DNA of 20,073 nucleotides, from positions 1 through 20,073 of the IMG/VR virus record IMGVR_UViG_3300021413_000003; one strand, 5' to 3'. The notes beneath the pieces are model-generated. The model ran no database searches. It saw only the letters and a program-made list of their open reading frames with translations, and was not told the origin of the DNA. The position numbers and the translations under genes were made by a program. The stretch is from a virus. Positions 1-7,710 of this stretch are shown here, piece after piece; position 1 is the stretch's first letter, and the number at the start of each line of letters is the position of its first letter.

Positions 1-69
1 CGCGCCGAACAGACGCACGGCCGTGGCGAACAGGGTCAGCCACAGCGCGGGGTCACGAGACAGCTTCAC
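1..69 (-). CDS. Small membrane protein, partial (N-terminus only)
   Basis: Only the first 23 codons are inside the window. The frame opens with GTG at 69-67, six bases after an AGGAG ribosome binding site at 80-76. It reads MKLSRDPALWLTLFATAV and continues hydrophobically to the window edge, so a membrane segment begins near residue 9. Short proteins with this kind of start are common after the lysin in actinophages, where they are usually listed as membrane or holin-like proteins; that comparison is from memory. The gene is last in the minus-strand lysis group seen here and lies back to back with the plus-strand gene starting at 92. Function is not established. Confidence 0.6.
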   Translation of the reverse strand, partial: MKLSRDPALWLTLFATAVRLFGA

Positions 70-91
70 AGCTCGCTCCTAGGGTTGAGTG

Positions 92-325
92 ATGGACCGG
101 GTGGATCTGGCGCGGGAGTACGGCACGACCAGCCACGGCCGGTGGCACATCGACGACGTCCCCTACTGGCAGGAGGCGTACGTCTACCTCGGGCAGCTCG
201 CCGACGGCAGGTGGTACGCCGACCACACCCGCATCCCCGGCGGCGCGCACGTGGGCAGCGAGGCGCAGGTGCGGGCGGTCGTGGACGACTGGCTCACCGA
301 CGGCCGGACCTGGGTGCAGGCGTAG
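92..325 (+). CDS. Hypothetical 77-residue protein, only plus-strand gene
   Basis: I do not recognise this protein. It is small, soluble-looking and rich in Trp, Tyr, His and Asp (WHIDDVPYWQEAYVYLGQL, then RWYADHTRIPGG), with no membrane segment or signal peptide. Almost every codon ends in G or C, which separates it from the arginine- and proline-rich shadow frames around it. ATG at 92 is preferred because AGGG at 81-84 lies seven bases upstream; GTG at 89 would add one residue. Its stop codon directly abuts the stop of the minus-strand gene that follows, so the two converge with no space between. Orientation and position inside the lysis region suggest an independently expressed accessory gene; that is inference. 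Confidence 0.65.
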   Translation: MDRVDLAREYGTTSHGRWHIDDVPYWQEAYVYLGQLADGRWYADHTRIPGGAHVGSEAQVRAVVDDWLTDGRTWVQA

Positions 326-667
326 CTACTTGTCCCGTGGCGGCTGGCATCCGGAGAGCCGGTAGAACTCCAGGTAGTTCTCCTGGATGTTGCGCCCGGT
401 CGCCGTGGTCGGTGGCGTCTCCTTGTAGGCGTCCAGCGACGCGCCGAAGAACGAGCACGCGACCCGGCGGCCCTCCGCCTGCGCCTCGACCTGCGCCTGC
501 TGCTGCTCCCGCACGATCCGCTCGGAGTTGTTCCGCGCGATCGTCACCGAAGCCCACACCGACGCGATCGGCGAGATGAACACGACCGCGACGCCGACCA
601 GCAGCCAGTAGATCGGGATCCGGATCTCGCGCCGCAGCTTCGGCTGCGCGGTCACCGACTGACCCAC
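326..667 (-). CDS. Small single-pass membrane protein in the lysis region
   Basis: The protein has 113 residues. A basic N-terminus (KLRREIRIP) precedes one strong membrane segment at about residues 18-42. A Gln/Glu-rich helix with REQQQAQVEAQAEG follows (about 52-67), then a C-terminal tail with two cysteines. The topology is compatible with a holin partner or a spanin-like protein with its C-terminus outside the membrane, but no motif decides this. It starts with GTG at 667, four bases after the preceding gene ends, and has no clear ribosome binding site, so it is probably translated by coupling. Similar small proteins follow the endolysin in many actinophages. The specific lysis role is inferred from position. 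Confidence 0.7.
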   Translation of the reverse strand: MGQSVTAQPKLRREIRIPIYWLLVGVAVVFISPIASVWASVTIARNNSERIVREQQQAQVEAQAEGRRVACSFFGASLDAYKETPPTTATGRNIQENYLEFYRLSGCQPPRDK

Positions 668-671
668 CAGA

Positions 672-947
672 TCACGATGGCTGCGAGTCCGCTTGCTCCG
701 GAGAGGCTGACGGCGAGCCGCCGGTACCAGTCCGGTTGCGGACGGCGTCGGCCACCGAGGAAGCGCCGATAGCCAGACCGGGGATGCCGATCGCTACCCC
801 CGCGAACAGCAGGACGGCTTCGCGGATCTCCGTGCGCTGCACTTCGTTCCAAATCATCCACCACCCGCCAACCCATGACCCGACGTCCCGAATGAGCGTC
901 CAGGCTCCAGGCAACCGGGGATGCTGCTGCGTTCCTCGCCTGCTCAC
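672..947 (-). CDS. Holin-like small membrane protein
   Basis: The protein has 91 residues. A polar, Trp-rich N-terminal half includes VGGWWMIWNEVQR. One hydrophobic segment follows at about residues 44-65 (AVLLFAGVAIGIPGLAIG), then a charged, Ser/Pro-rich tail. GTG at 947 is chosen because GGAG at 956-953 lies five bases upstream; an ATG at 951 in another frame is only one base from it and opens an arginine-rich shadow. It is the first gene after the endolysin, so a holin or lysis-regulator role is likely, but such proteins share little sequence and only size, hydrophobicity and position support this. Confidence 0.65.
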   Translation of the reverse strand: MSRRGTQQHPRLPGAWTLIRDVGSWVGGWWMIWNEVQRTEIREAVLLFAGVAIGIPGLAIGASSVADAVRNRTGTGGSPSASPEQADSQPS

Positions 948-1019
948 TCATGCTCCGCCATTTCCAGTAGCCAGGGCGCGCAGCCGGGGTCTAGGGCTGC
1001 CCGGGTAAGGGGACGGGGT

Positions 1020-1820
1020 CTATGCGGCTTCGGTGCCGGTGCGCAGCACGTCACGGAGCGCGGTCTCGACGTCGGCCGCGGTGAGGCTGCCTGGGTGGTC
1101 CTCGAGGAACGCCTCGAGCTGGGCGAGCACGGACGCCGAGAGTGCCGGAGCCAGCGCGTTGGCCAGGGCCGTCTCGTCGACCTCGTCCAGGTTGGCGAGC
1201 ACGGACGCCAGTCCCTGCACGGCGGTCAGGATCGGCGCGGTCGCCTGAGCTACCTGGTAGCGCAGGCCGGTCGCGACGCCCGAGTTCGAGTTGGGCGGTT
1301 GCGTGTCGCCGCCCCACTTGGATGCGGCGGCCTGAGCGATGGCGACAGCCTCGGGTCCTTGCGGGTCGGTCAGTGCCATGTCGTTGCTCCTGATCTTGTC
1401 GGCGAGCGCCTTGACGGCGGCCGCGTTCTTGTTGATCTCGAAGTGCATCTCGTCGACGGTGGAGTTGTAGTCGCCGCCCCAGCGGATGACGCCGTTGCAG
1501 TCGGCGAGGATCCGGCGGATGGCCCGCACCTGCGCGGCGGTGTACGTGCCGCGGGCGCCGAGCGGGTGACGCTGCCAGTTGCAGTCGATCGCCGTGGCCG
1601 ACGCGTGGTTGGACCACACGTCGCTGCCGGGAATCTTCCGCGGGTTGTAGCAGCCGCACGTGCCCGCGATCAGTCGTTCGACCTCGGCGTCGTACCGGGT
1701 CGCCACGTACTCGAGCACGACATGGGCGTCGCCGGTGTGAGCGCCGCCGAACGTGACCCCGTGGACGGTGAGGTCGGCGAGCGGCGGGTTGATCGTCCAC
1801 CCGTTCTGGCTGACGGGCAT
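1020..1820 (-). CDS. Endolysin, peptidase M15 (D-Ala-D-Ala carboxypeptidase-like)
   Basis: This 266-residue protein should cut cell-wall peptide stems to release phage. The zinc-ligand pattern of the M15 family is visible: SNHASATAIDCN gives His72 and Asp79, and DEMHFEI gives His126, preceded by WGGDY at 114-118. The catalytic part covers roughly residues 15-132. The rest is Ala/Leu-rich and helical (about 133-266), ending in a likely multimerisation or wall-attachment region; no LysM or SH3 repeat is visible. ATG at 1820 is chosen because a perfect AGGAGG at 1830-1825 lies four bases upstream, overlapping the stop of the preceding tail gene. There is no signal peptide, so export depends on a holin. 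The M15 call is strong; the role of the C-terminal part is not known. Confidence 0.9.
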   Translation of the reverse strand: MPVSQNGWTINPPLADLTVHGVTFGGAHTGDAHVVLEYVATRYDAEVERLIAGTCGCYNPRKIPGSDVWSNHASATAIDCNWQRHPLGARGTYTAAQVRAIRRILADCNGVIRWGGDYNSTVDEMHFEINKNAAAVKALADKIRSNDMALTDPQGPEAVAIAQAAASKWGGDTQPPNSNSGVATGLRYQVAQATAPILTAVQGLASVLANLDEVDETALANALAPALSASVLAQLEAFLEDHPGSLTAADVETALRDVLRTGTEAA

Positions 1821-1828
1821 GACGCCTC

Positions 1829-2344
1829 CTATAGGGGTCGCAGGAATTCGACTTCGAGGAAGGACGAGAGGCGCTGCGCGATGTGCGTGTTGATCGCCAC
1901 GCCGGTGACCTGGTTGGCCATGCACTCGAAGTAGTCCGTGGTGCCGTTCGCGGACAGGATGGCACCAGCGATACACATCAACTGAGTGTTGGTCGTCGCT
2001 CCGCCCTGACGTTCCCCGGACGCTGCGGAGACGCCGTTCTTGGCGACCGCGCAGTCTATCGAGTTCGCAGCGGCGAAGCTCGACGTCGTGGTGACGTAAC
2101 CCCCGGTCACCCGGTAATACCCGGCGACGGTCGGGGTGACGCGGGTGTTGTTGGTGACCGTGTCATGCCACCCGTTTGTGTCGATGTCCTCGGACCCGGC
2201 ACCGAACGTGATCGCAGTCGATATGCCGCTCGGGATCGACTGGGCTACCTGCTGGATCAGCCGGACCAGCGGCTTGCCTGAGCTGGCCTGGGTGATCACA
2301 TCATCGTCGGTCGCGCGGATCGGGTCGCCTGCCGCCGTCGCCAT
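1829..2344 (-). CDS. Minor tail protein with C1q-like jelly-roll domain
   Basis: The protein has 171 residues. A short helical N-terminus (about 1-40) leads into a beta-rich domain with FGAGSEDIDTNGWHD, then VTPTVAGYYRVTGGYV, ending in FLEVEFLRPL. That pattern of alternating strands and a hydrophobic C-terminal strand is typical of the C1q/TNF-like domains found in phage tail appendages. Such proteins usually trimerise at the tail tip and may touch the host surface. It follows the large tail-tip gene by nine bases and has its own AAGGAG site about six bases before ATG at 2344. A structural tail role is well supported by context; receptor binding is inferred. Confidence 0.7.
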   Translation of the reverse strand: MATAAGDPIRATDDDVITQASSGKPLVRLIQQVAQSIPSGISTAITFGAGSEDIDTNGWHDTVTNNTRVTPTVAGYYRVTGGYVTTTSSFAAANSIDCAVAKNGVSAASGERQGGATTNTQLMCIAGAILSANGTTDYFECMANQVTGVAINTHIAQRLSSFLEVEFLRPL

Positions 2345-2353
2345 CGCCGCTCC

Positions 2354-5221
2354 TTACAGTGAGTAGTAGCAGGTGTCGAACAGCTCGACGACCGCGCCCA
2401 CGCCGTGCGCCTTGACGATGCCGTTGACCGACCGGGTCACACCGGTGAACGTCTGCGGACTGGTGCTCCCCGCGGGCGCGCTGTTCAGGGTGATCACTTC
2501 GCCCTCGATCGTGATGTTGAACGGGTACGACGCTCCGACCGTGGTCCAGTTGTCGCCGGCCGTGGAGTAGGCCAGCACCAGCGTGGTCACCGTCGTGTTC
2601 ACCGCGGTCGACACCGTTGACCCGGAAGTCGTGTAGCGGGGTGTGCCGGCCGCGTCGGCCTGGTCGTAGCGTCCGGTCCGGTACGGGCCGCCCGGGGACG
2701 TGTTGAACGTGATGTCCCACAGCAGCTTCTTCAGGGTTTCCGTGTATCCCTGGGTGAGCAGTTGCACGTCGTCGGGTGGCATCGCCGTCGCCGGCAGATG
2801 AACCAGCGACACCGTGTCGCCGAGGTCGAGGCCGCGGACCTGCTCCGCAAGGGAGTTCGTGCCGATCGCCGTACGGTGCAGGGACACCTTGACGTTCGGG
2901 AATCGCGGCTCATCCCACGACCCGACGTGGGCTTTCCAGCCGGCGATGTCAGGGAGCTGGGAGTCGAGGTTCACGCTGACCGTGCTGCCGCCGGTCACCG
3001 TGCCGGCGCCCGCGGGCGGGTCGAGGACGGACAGCTGGTGGTAGCCGTTCGCGGCGATGGTCGCGCGGGCGGAGGATCCGCCGGTGCGGGTCATGGTGAC
3101 GTCGTTGGTGAACCCCTGATCATCCTCACTGGGTAAGGGCGGGTCGGTGAGGTGGAACAGCGACTCGTCCAAGGTCAGGTCGCGGCGGGTCTCCAGGTCG
3201 GCGGCGCACCGGTAGGTCAGCGCCAGCATGCTGCGGCTCTCGCCGAGGATGCCGCCGTCCGCGGCCGCGCAGGACTGGACCAGGTTCGCGAACGTGTCCG
3301 TGGTCTGGTAGCCCATGGCGGCGGTGCGGTCCCACTGGCCGATGATCTCCGTGGGCACGCCTTCTTCGGTGCCGAGCCGGTCGATGCGGTCCGCGGCCAG
3401 CTCCCCGTTGTAGGCGTTCATCGCGTTGGCCACCGCAGCGGACACGAAGCCGACATCTACTGAGGACAGGAACACGTGGGACAGCTGCATGCCCTGGAAC
3501 TCGACGGCGTTCTTCGCCGTGATCCGCGCGGACGTCCAGATCCCTGTGGTCCCGGCGAAGGTGAACGGGCCCTTCCCGGTGAAGCCGGCGTCACCCAGGC
3601 CGAGCCAGCGGATGAACCAGGAGATGGTGCCGGCGCTCTCGGTCATGAGGACGTTGACGCCCACCGGCCCTAGCGACGGGTTCAGGGTGGGCGCCGGCGC
3701 CGACCCGAACGCGGTGGTGTCCGTGACCAGCACGCTGCCGTCGGCGGCGAGCCAGTCGAAGCGCCATCCGCCGGTGGACAGGATGACGTCGACCCGGCGC
3801 ACTGTGCCGGTGCCATAGAACGAGGCGATCGTCTTCGGCGCGGTCGGCAACGGGGTCGGGCAGGAGACGAAGAACATGAAGAACAGGTTCGGCGTGGCCG
3901 GCACGTTCTTCGGCGTGAAGATGATCTGGGATCCGGTGGTCGGGTCCCCGAACGTCGCCACCGAGGATGCGCCCGGAATCGGGGAGGTGCCGCCCATCGT
4001 CACCGTGTACAGCGACGCGGGCCGGACCCCGGCGATCGGCGAGCTCGCCGTCTGCGACGCGCTGCCGTCCTCAAGCGGCCAGTAGCCGGAGCTGGTGAGT
4101 TTCTTGAACGCCCGGGTCATCGCGCTGCCGAGGGTCTGCCCGGTGGTGGTCAGCCGCTGCAGCAGCCCGCCCGAACTGACCGGGACGGTGAAGTCGCGGG
4201 CGGACTGATCCCACACCTGCGGCAACTTGCTGAGTTCGCCGACGTAGCGCATCCGATCGGAGATGATCCGGGCCTTGTTCGACAGCGCCCACGTGTTCGG
4301 CGTGCCCAACCCGTCGGAGAACGACGTCGCGCCGAGCGCCTGGTTGCCGAAGATCGGATTGGCGACGATGGTGCCGCCGATCGAGTTGCGTACCTGCAGC
4401 TCGTACATCTTGCCGCCGTACGTGAACCCGCCGGTGAAGAACGCCGAACTGTCTCCCCCCGTGCCGATCGTCATCGGCGCACTGCTGGAGAAGATCGACG
4501 TCACACCCGCAGTCGTGACCGGCGAGCCGAGCGCGGTGTACGTACCGTTGATGCTAGACGCGGTGGCGAAGTTGGCGGTCCAACCGGCGGCACCGTTGTT
4601 CACATCCAGGGTGACCTTGACGGACAGCCGGCCCGTGGTGACCGGCACCGAGACGGTGGACACGGCGATGATCCGTGAGGCGGTCGTGCCGTCCGGCGTC
4701 CAGGTGAGACGCAGGGATCCGTCACTGAGCAGGTAGAAGACCCACGATCCCTGGTTGCCGGCGGATACCCACTTCGCGGCGATGACCATCGTGCTGTTGC
4801 CCTGGCCGGGAATGTCGATCGGCGGCCGCCACGTGTGCGGCCAGATGTCGGCGCGGATCTCGATGTCGCCGACGATGTCCAGGACAGCCTTGTCGGCGGT
4901 CCTCGCCTCGTTGAAGCCCTGCTGGTCGTTGAACGGGATCCACAGGTAGTTGTCGCCGTCCCCGGCGCGGTGCCTCACCTGCGTGTTGCGGGGCAGGAGC
5001 CCGTAGTACGGCGAGTTCGGGTTCCGGTTCGAGAATCGGCCGTTGCGGTTGTTCACCGTGAACGTCGAGGTTTGCGGGCCGACGGTGCCCTGCTCGCTGG
5101 ACTTCCCGCGGGTGATGGTGATCCCCGGATCGGCCCGCGCGGCGTTCGTCGCGCTGATGTCGGTCCATACCCCGTTGATCAGGAACTCGGTGATCGGCTG
5201 ACTGGTCTGCGGGTACGCCAT
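2354..5221 (-). CDS. Large tail-tip / minor tail protein with Dit-like start and two LamG-like domains
   Basis: The protein has 955 residues. Residues 1-85 (ITEFLINGVWTDIS, GITITRGKSSEQGT, FTVNNRNGRFSNRNPNS) match the distal-tail-like N-terminus common in actinophage tail proteins. Two beta-rich, Trp- and Thr-rich regions at about 93-315 and 375-600 look like LamG/concanavalin-type sugar-binding folds. Residues 610-850 resemble a tail hub region. Residues 900-949 form a short beta module (ITIEGEVITL through VNGIVKAHGVG). No separate Dit or Tal gene lies between it and the tape measure, so this one chain probably combines those roles. Its ATG overlaps the tape-measure stop as TGATG, so translation is coupled. 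Domain names are by pattern only. Confidence 0.85.
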   Translation of the reverse strand: MAYPQTSQPITEFLINGVWTDISATNAARADPGITITRGKSSEQGTVGPQTSTFTVNNRNGRFSNRNPNSPYYGLLPRNTQVRHRAGDGDNYLWIPFNDQQGFNEARTADKAVLDIVGDIEIRADIWPHTWRPPIDIPGQGNSTMVIAAKWVSAGNQGSWVFYLLSDGSLRLTWTPDGTTASRIIAVSTVSVPVTTGRLSVKVTLDVNNGAAGWTANFATASSINGTYTALGSPVTTAGVTSIFSSSAPMTIGTGGDSSAFFTGGFTYGGKMYELQVRNSIGGTIVANPIFGNQALGATSFSDGLGTPNTWALSNKARIISDRMRYVGELSKLPQVWDQSARDFTVPVSSGGLLQRLTTTGQTLGSAMTRAFKKLTSSGYWPLEDGSASQTASSPIAGVRPASLYTVTMGGTSPIPGASSVATFGDPTTGSQIIFTPKNVPATPNLFFMFFVSCPTPLPTAPKTIASFYGTGTVRRVDVILSTGGWRFDWLAADGSVLVTDTTAFGSAPAPTLNPSLGPVGVNVLMTESAGTISWFIRWLGLGDAGFTGKGPFTFAGTTGIWTSARITAKNAVEFQGMQLSHVFLSSVDVGFVSAAVANAMNAYNGELAADRIDRLGTEEGVPTEIIGQWDRTAAMGYQTTDTFANLVQSCAAADGGILGESRSMLALTYRCAADLETRRDLTLDESLFHLTDPPLPSEDDQGFTNDVTMTRTGGSSARATIAANGYHQLSVLDPPAGAGTVTGGSTVSVNLDSQLPDIAGWKAHVGSWDEPRFPNVKVSLHRTAIGTNSLAEQVRGLDLGDTVSLVHLPATAMPPDDVQLLTQGYTETLKKLLWDITFNTSPGGPYRTGRYDQADAAGTPRYTTSGSTVSTAVNTTVTTLVLAYSTAGDNWTTVGASYPFNITIEGEVITLNSAPAGSTSPQTFTGVTRSVNGIVKAHGVGAVVELFDTCYYSL

Positions 5222-7185
5222 CAGTCGCGCCCCGGCTGGCCCCAGTACGTCTGGGCGCTGCCCGAGCCCAGGGTGCGGACCTTCTCGCGCAGCGGCTCAA
5301 CCACTGTCGACGCCAGTACCTCCCGGTCGACGACCAGGTTCACCACGATCTGCTGCGCGCCGTCCCCACCCCGCGACGCCATCCGGGCGGAGTCGCCGGC
5401 GGACCACACCCGCGACCCTGCTCCCAGGTCGGCGAGCTCGGGCCCGTTCTCCCCCACCCAGGTCAGCCCGTTGGGGCTCATGCCGGACGCAGCGCCCTTG
5501 ATGCCACCGGAGGCGAGACCTCCGACGTTGCCGGAGCTGATGCCCGCCTGGCTGTACGGCTTGCCGAAGGTCAGGAACGACGTGCGTACGGTGATGTTCC
5601 AGTTGGTCTTCATCGACGCGAGTTCCTGCTTCAGCGTCTGGATGTTGTGCCGGGCGGTCGGCACCCCGTTGACCACGGCCTTCGCGGCGTACGTCTTGGC
5701 GAAGTCGTCGCCCTTCTTACGGCTCGCCGCGAACTGCTTGCCCAGCTCGTCGATCATCGGCTTCGTCACGCCCGCGGCCTCCAGGGTGGAGATCAGCGCC
5801 GGGGTGAGCTTCCCGTCGAACTTGTCGCCAAGCGTGCCGACCGCGCCTTCCAGATCGAGAGACGCGAGGACGGCCTTGTCCATGGCCTCTTTGTAGGCGT
5901 CGCTGTTCTTGCCGTGATCGTGCATCGCCTTGGCGGCGTCCTTCTGCGCCGCCGTGAGATCCTTCTGCGCTTTGAACATGGCGAACACCGGATCGACCTG
6001 ACCCTTGAGTTCGCTGCTCAGCGCGGCCAGAGCATCCTGCTCCCCGCGGGCAGCCTTCTCGGCGGTGGACATCTCCCGGGCCACATCGCCGGTCGCGTCG
6101 CTGAAGTTGTTGGACGCGTCGGCGGCGCCCATGTAGTGCTTGATCAGGGTGGGCAGCATCCCGGACCACGGGCTGTTCGCCAGCTTCGTCATCGCACCGA
6201 TCACTTTGCCGGTGACCCGCAGGATGTCCGCCATCGCCCCGGCGATCAGCACCAGCGAGCCGGCCGCGTCGGTGCCGTTCTGGCTGATCTCCTCCAGGAA
6301 GTCACCGATGCCGTCGGCCAGTAGCTTCACCGACGCACCGATCCCGATCAGTGCGGGTCCGGCGTTGGCGCTGACCTTCTGGAAGGCCCCGCCGATCCGG
6401 TTGACCGCGACCAGCACGTCCTCGATCAGCGGCCGCAGGAACGGGGCGAGGTTCTTGAAGGTGCCCTCGATCGAGCCCTCGAGTGTCTGAAGCTGGCCCT
6501 TGATCATGGGGACGGAGTCGAGCAGCGGCTTCTGGAACCACTTGACCGCGGACTTGCCGATCACGCTTTGGAACTGGGTGGACAGGTCGGTGGCCGCCTT
6601 GGAGACCAGCGGATCCTGCGCGGCCAGGGCGACCCCGCCGACGATCCCGCCGATGCCGACACCACCGGTGACCGCGGCGGACAACGCCCCGGCGACTGTG
6701 GGACCGACCGCCACGATCGCGGCCGCGATGCCGGCCGCGGTGATAATGCCGCCCTTCGCACCCAGCTCGCGCATCGAATCAGCGAAGCCGGTGGCGCTCT
6801 TACTGGAGACGCTCGGCGCGACATCAACGAGGAGCTTCTTCGCCTTCGTGGCCAGGTCCAGATCGTGCTGGACCTTCTTCATCGACTTCTCAATGTCGAT
6901 CTTCTTGGCCGAGTCGTTGGTGTCCGCGAACGCCTTGGCGAGTTCTTTCAGCTTGCCCTGGGAGCCGGTGATGCTGGCATTGAGAGAGGTGAGCCGACGT
7001 TCGGTTTCGTTTAGGGACTTACCCGCACCCAACGCGGCCTTGTCGGACTCGGTCATCTTGTCGGACAGGCCGTCGACGACCGGGATCGTCTCTTTCGCCT
7101 TCGCCTTGAGCTTGTCGATCTCGGCGTTGGTTTCCTTGATCCCCGACGTGTCGGCCGTGACCTCGATGTGGACTTCATTCGGCAT
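5221..7185 (-). CDS. Tape measure protein
   Basis: The protein has 654 residues and is rich in Ala, Lys and Leu. A coiled-coil N-terminal third (about 10-125) is followed by a hydrophobic, Gly/Ala-rich stretch at about 145-190 (GIITAAGIAAAIVAVGPTVA, then GVGIGGIVGGVALAA), more helices, and a glycine-rich C-terminal region. That region has the segment common to such proteins, GLTWVGENGPELADLGAGS, at about 573-591. It sets tail length and is thought to pass into the host membrane; with the usual rule of about 1.5 angstrom per residue the tail would be near 100 nm. The gene lies directly after the frameshifted chaperone pair, which is diagnostic. ATG at 7185 overlaps the chaperone frame by 11 bases. 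No peptidase domain is visible. Confidence 0.93.
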   Translation of the reverse strand: MPNEVHIEVTADTSGIKETNAEIDKLKAKAKETIPVVDGLSDKMTESDKAALGAGKSLNETERRLTSLNASITGSQGKLKELAKAFADTNDSAKKIDIEKSMKKVQHDLDLATKAKKLLVDVAPSVSSKSATGFADSMRELGAKGGIITAAGIAAAIVAVGPTVAGALSAAVTGGVGIGGIVGGVALAAQDPLVSKAATDLSTQFQSVIGKSAVKWFQKPLLDSVPMIKGQLQTLEGSIEGTFKNLAPFLRPLIEDVLVAVNRIGGAFQKVSANAGPALIGIGASVKLLADGIGDFLEEISQNGTDAAGSLVLIAGAMADILRVTGKVIGAMTKLANSPWSGMLPTLIKHYMGAADASNNFSDATGDVAREMSTAEKAARGEQDALAALSSELKGQVDPVFAMFKAQKDLTAAQKDAAKAMHDHGKNSDAYKEAMDKAVLASLDLEGAVGTLGDKFDGKLTPALISTLEAAGVTKPMIDELGKQFAASRKKGDDFAKTYAAKAVVNGVPTARHNIQTLKQELASMKTNWNITVRTSFLTFGKPYSQAGISSGNVGGLASGGIKGAASGMSPNGLTWVGENGPELADLGAGSRVWSAGDSARMASRGGDGAQQIVVNLVVDREVLASTVVEPLREKVRTLGSGSAQTYWGQPGRD

Positions 7186-7707
7186 CCGTGTTCACCCCCT
7201 CCCGCTCGATCGCCAGCAGCCGGAGCAGCTCGGAATCCTCGGCCATCAGGGTGGTGTACGTGTAGCCGCCGAACCGTTCCAGAATCCGCAGAATCCTTTC
7301 CGCCCTGATCAGCTCGGCGGGTTTGGCGACAGGGGTTCCATCGGCATGGACAGCTCCATGCTGGCCGTATCCGGTGACGGCTGCCCACTGTCCGATGGCG
7401 GATCTAAAGGGGCGGTGATCCCCAGCCCCGCCTTCAGCCACGCCACGATGATCTCCTTGAGGACCGGCATCTCAAGGTGCTCCCTGAGTGCCTCCTCCGT
7501 CTGCTTCAGCGGCTCACCGTCCGGGTCCTCGAGGTTCCAATCCTCGAGGTACTCGAGCAGCAGCGGGATGCTGTCGGTGAAGTTCAGCTTCTCCAGCTCG
7601 TCGAGCACACTGATGGGTGTGGACCGGATCCGGATCTCCGCGCCGTCGAGGTAGGTGCCGGCGGCGAAGTGCAGCACGTATGTGCGGCGCTCCAGGCGCT
7701 TACCCAT
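7175..7707 (-). CDS. Tail assembly chaperone, -1 frameshift product (gpGT-like)
   Basis: A -1 slip in the overlap between 7441 and 7309 joins the upstream frame to a second frame ending at 7175. It gives a 177-residue product wherever in the overlap the slip occurs. The second frame contributes a helical segment, AELIRAERILRILERFGG then LMAEDSELLRLLAIEREG, which looks like a real protein. Its only in-frame ATG, at 7441, has no sensible upstream site and would give a poor N-terminus. Two heptamers in the correct register are present, CCCTTTA at 7411-7405 and AAACCCG at 7324-7318. Frameshifting of this gene pair is conserved across long-tailed phages. The exact slip point is not settled by the sequence. 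Confidence 0.8.
7309..7707 (-). CDS. Tail assembly chaperone, upstream frame (gpG-like)
   Basis: This 132-residue protein corresponds to the shorter product of the two-frame chaperone gene found before the tape measure in siphophages. It should bind the tape measure and guide tail-tube polymerisation, and is not itself in the virion. Residues 1-95 are compact and acidic (ISVLDELEKLNFTDSIPLLLEYLEDW), and the last 30 are Pro/Ser-rich. ATG at 7707 lies about eight bases after GGAG. It follows the tail-tube gene by three bases and overlaps a -1 frame that runs to 7175. The sequence alone would not identify it; gene order and the overlapping second frame do. Confidence 0.85.
   Translation of the reverse strand: MGKRLERRTYVLHFAAGTYLDGAEIRIRSTPISVLDELEKLNFTDSIPLLLEYLEDWNLEDPDGEPLKQTEEALREHLEMPVLKEIIVAWLKAGLGITAPLDPPSDSGQPSPDTASMELSMPMEPLSPNPPS
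7318..7411 (-). other. Candidate -1 ribosomal slippery sites of the tail chaperone gene
   Basis: Two X XXY YYZ heptamers lie in the zero frame. C CCT TTA at 7411-7405 has the weak T/A bases favoured at the Y and Z positions, and its second codon is TTA, very rare in GC-rich actinomycetes, so a slow A site may help slipping. A AAC CCG at 7324-7318 is nearer the upstream-frame stop, as is usual in this gene pair. Between the two sites the upstream frame ends codons in G or C more often (about 23 of 31) than the -1 frame (about 17 of 30), which favours the later site. I cannot decide between them. Confidence 0.55.
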
Positions 7708-7710
7708 GCC

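Noticed and set aside
652-951. Alternative 99-codon frame starting at ATG 951
   Set aside because: The ATG is one base from GGAG and the product is Arg/Gly-rich; the GTG 947 frame has a proper membrane segment and better spacing.
980-1000. Hairpin GCAGCC/GGCTGC after the endolysin gene
   Set aside because: The six-base stem has no T run, and the downstream lysis genes need read-through; there is too little for a terminator call.
921-1934. Open plus-strand frame of 337 codons across the endolysin
   Set aside because: It is a Gly/Arg/Val-rich mirror of the GC-rich endolysin and C1q-like genes, with no domain, no ribosome site and poor codon-position pattern.
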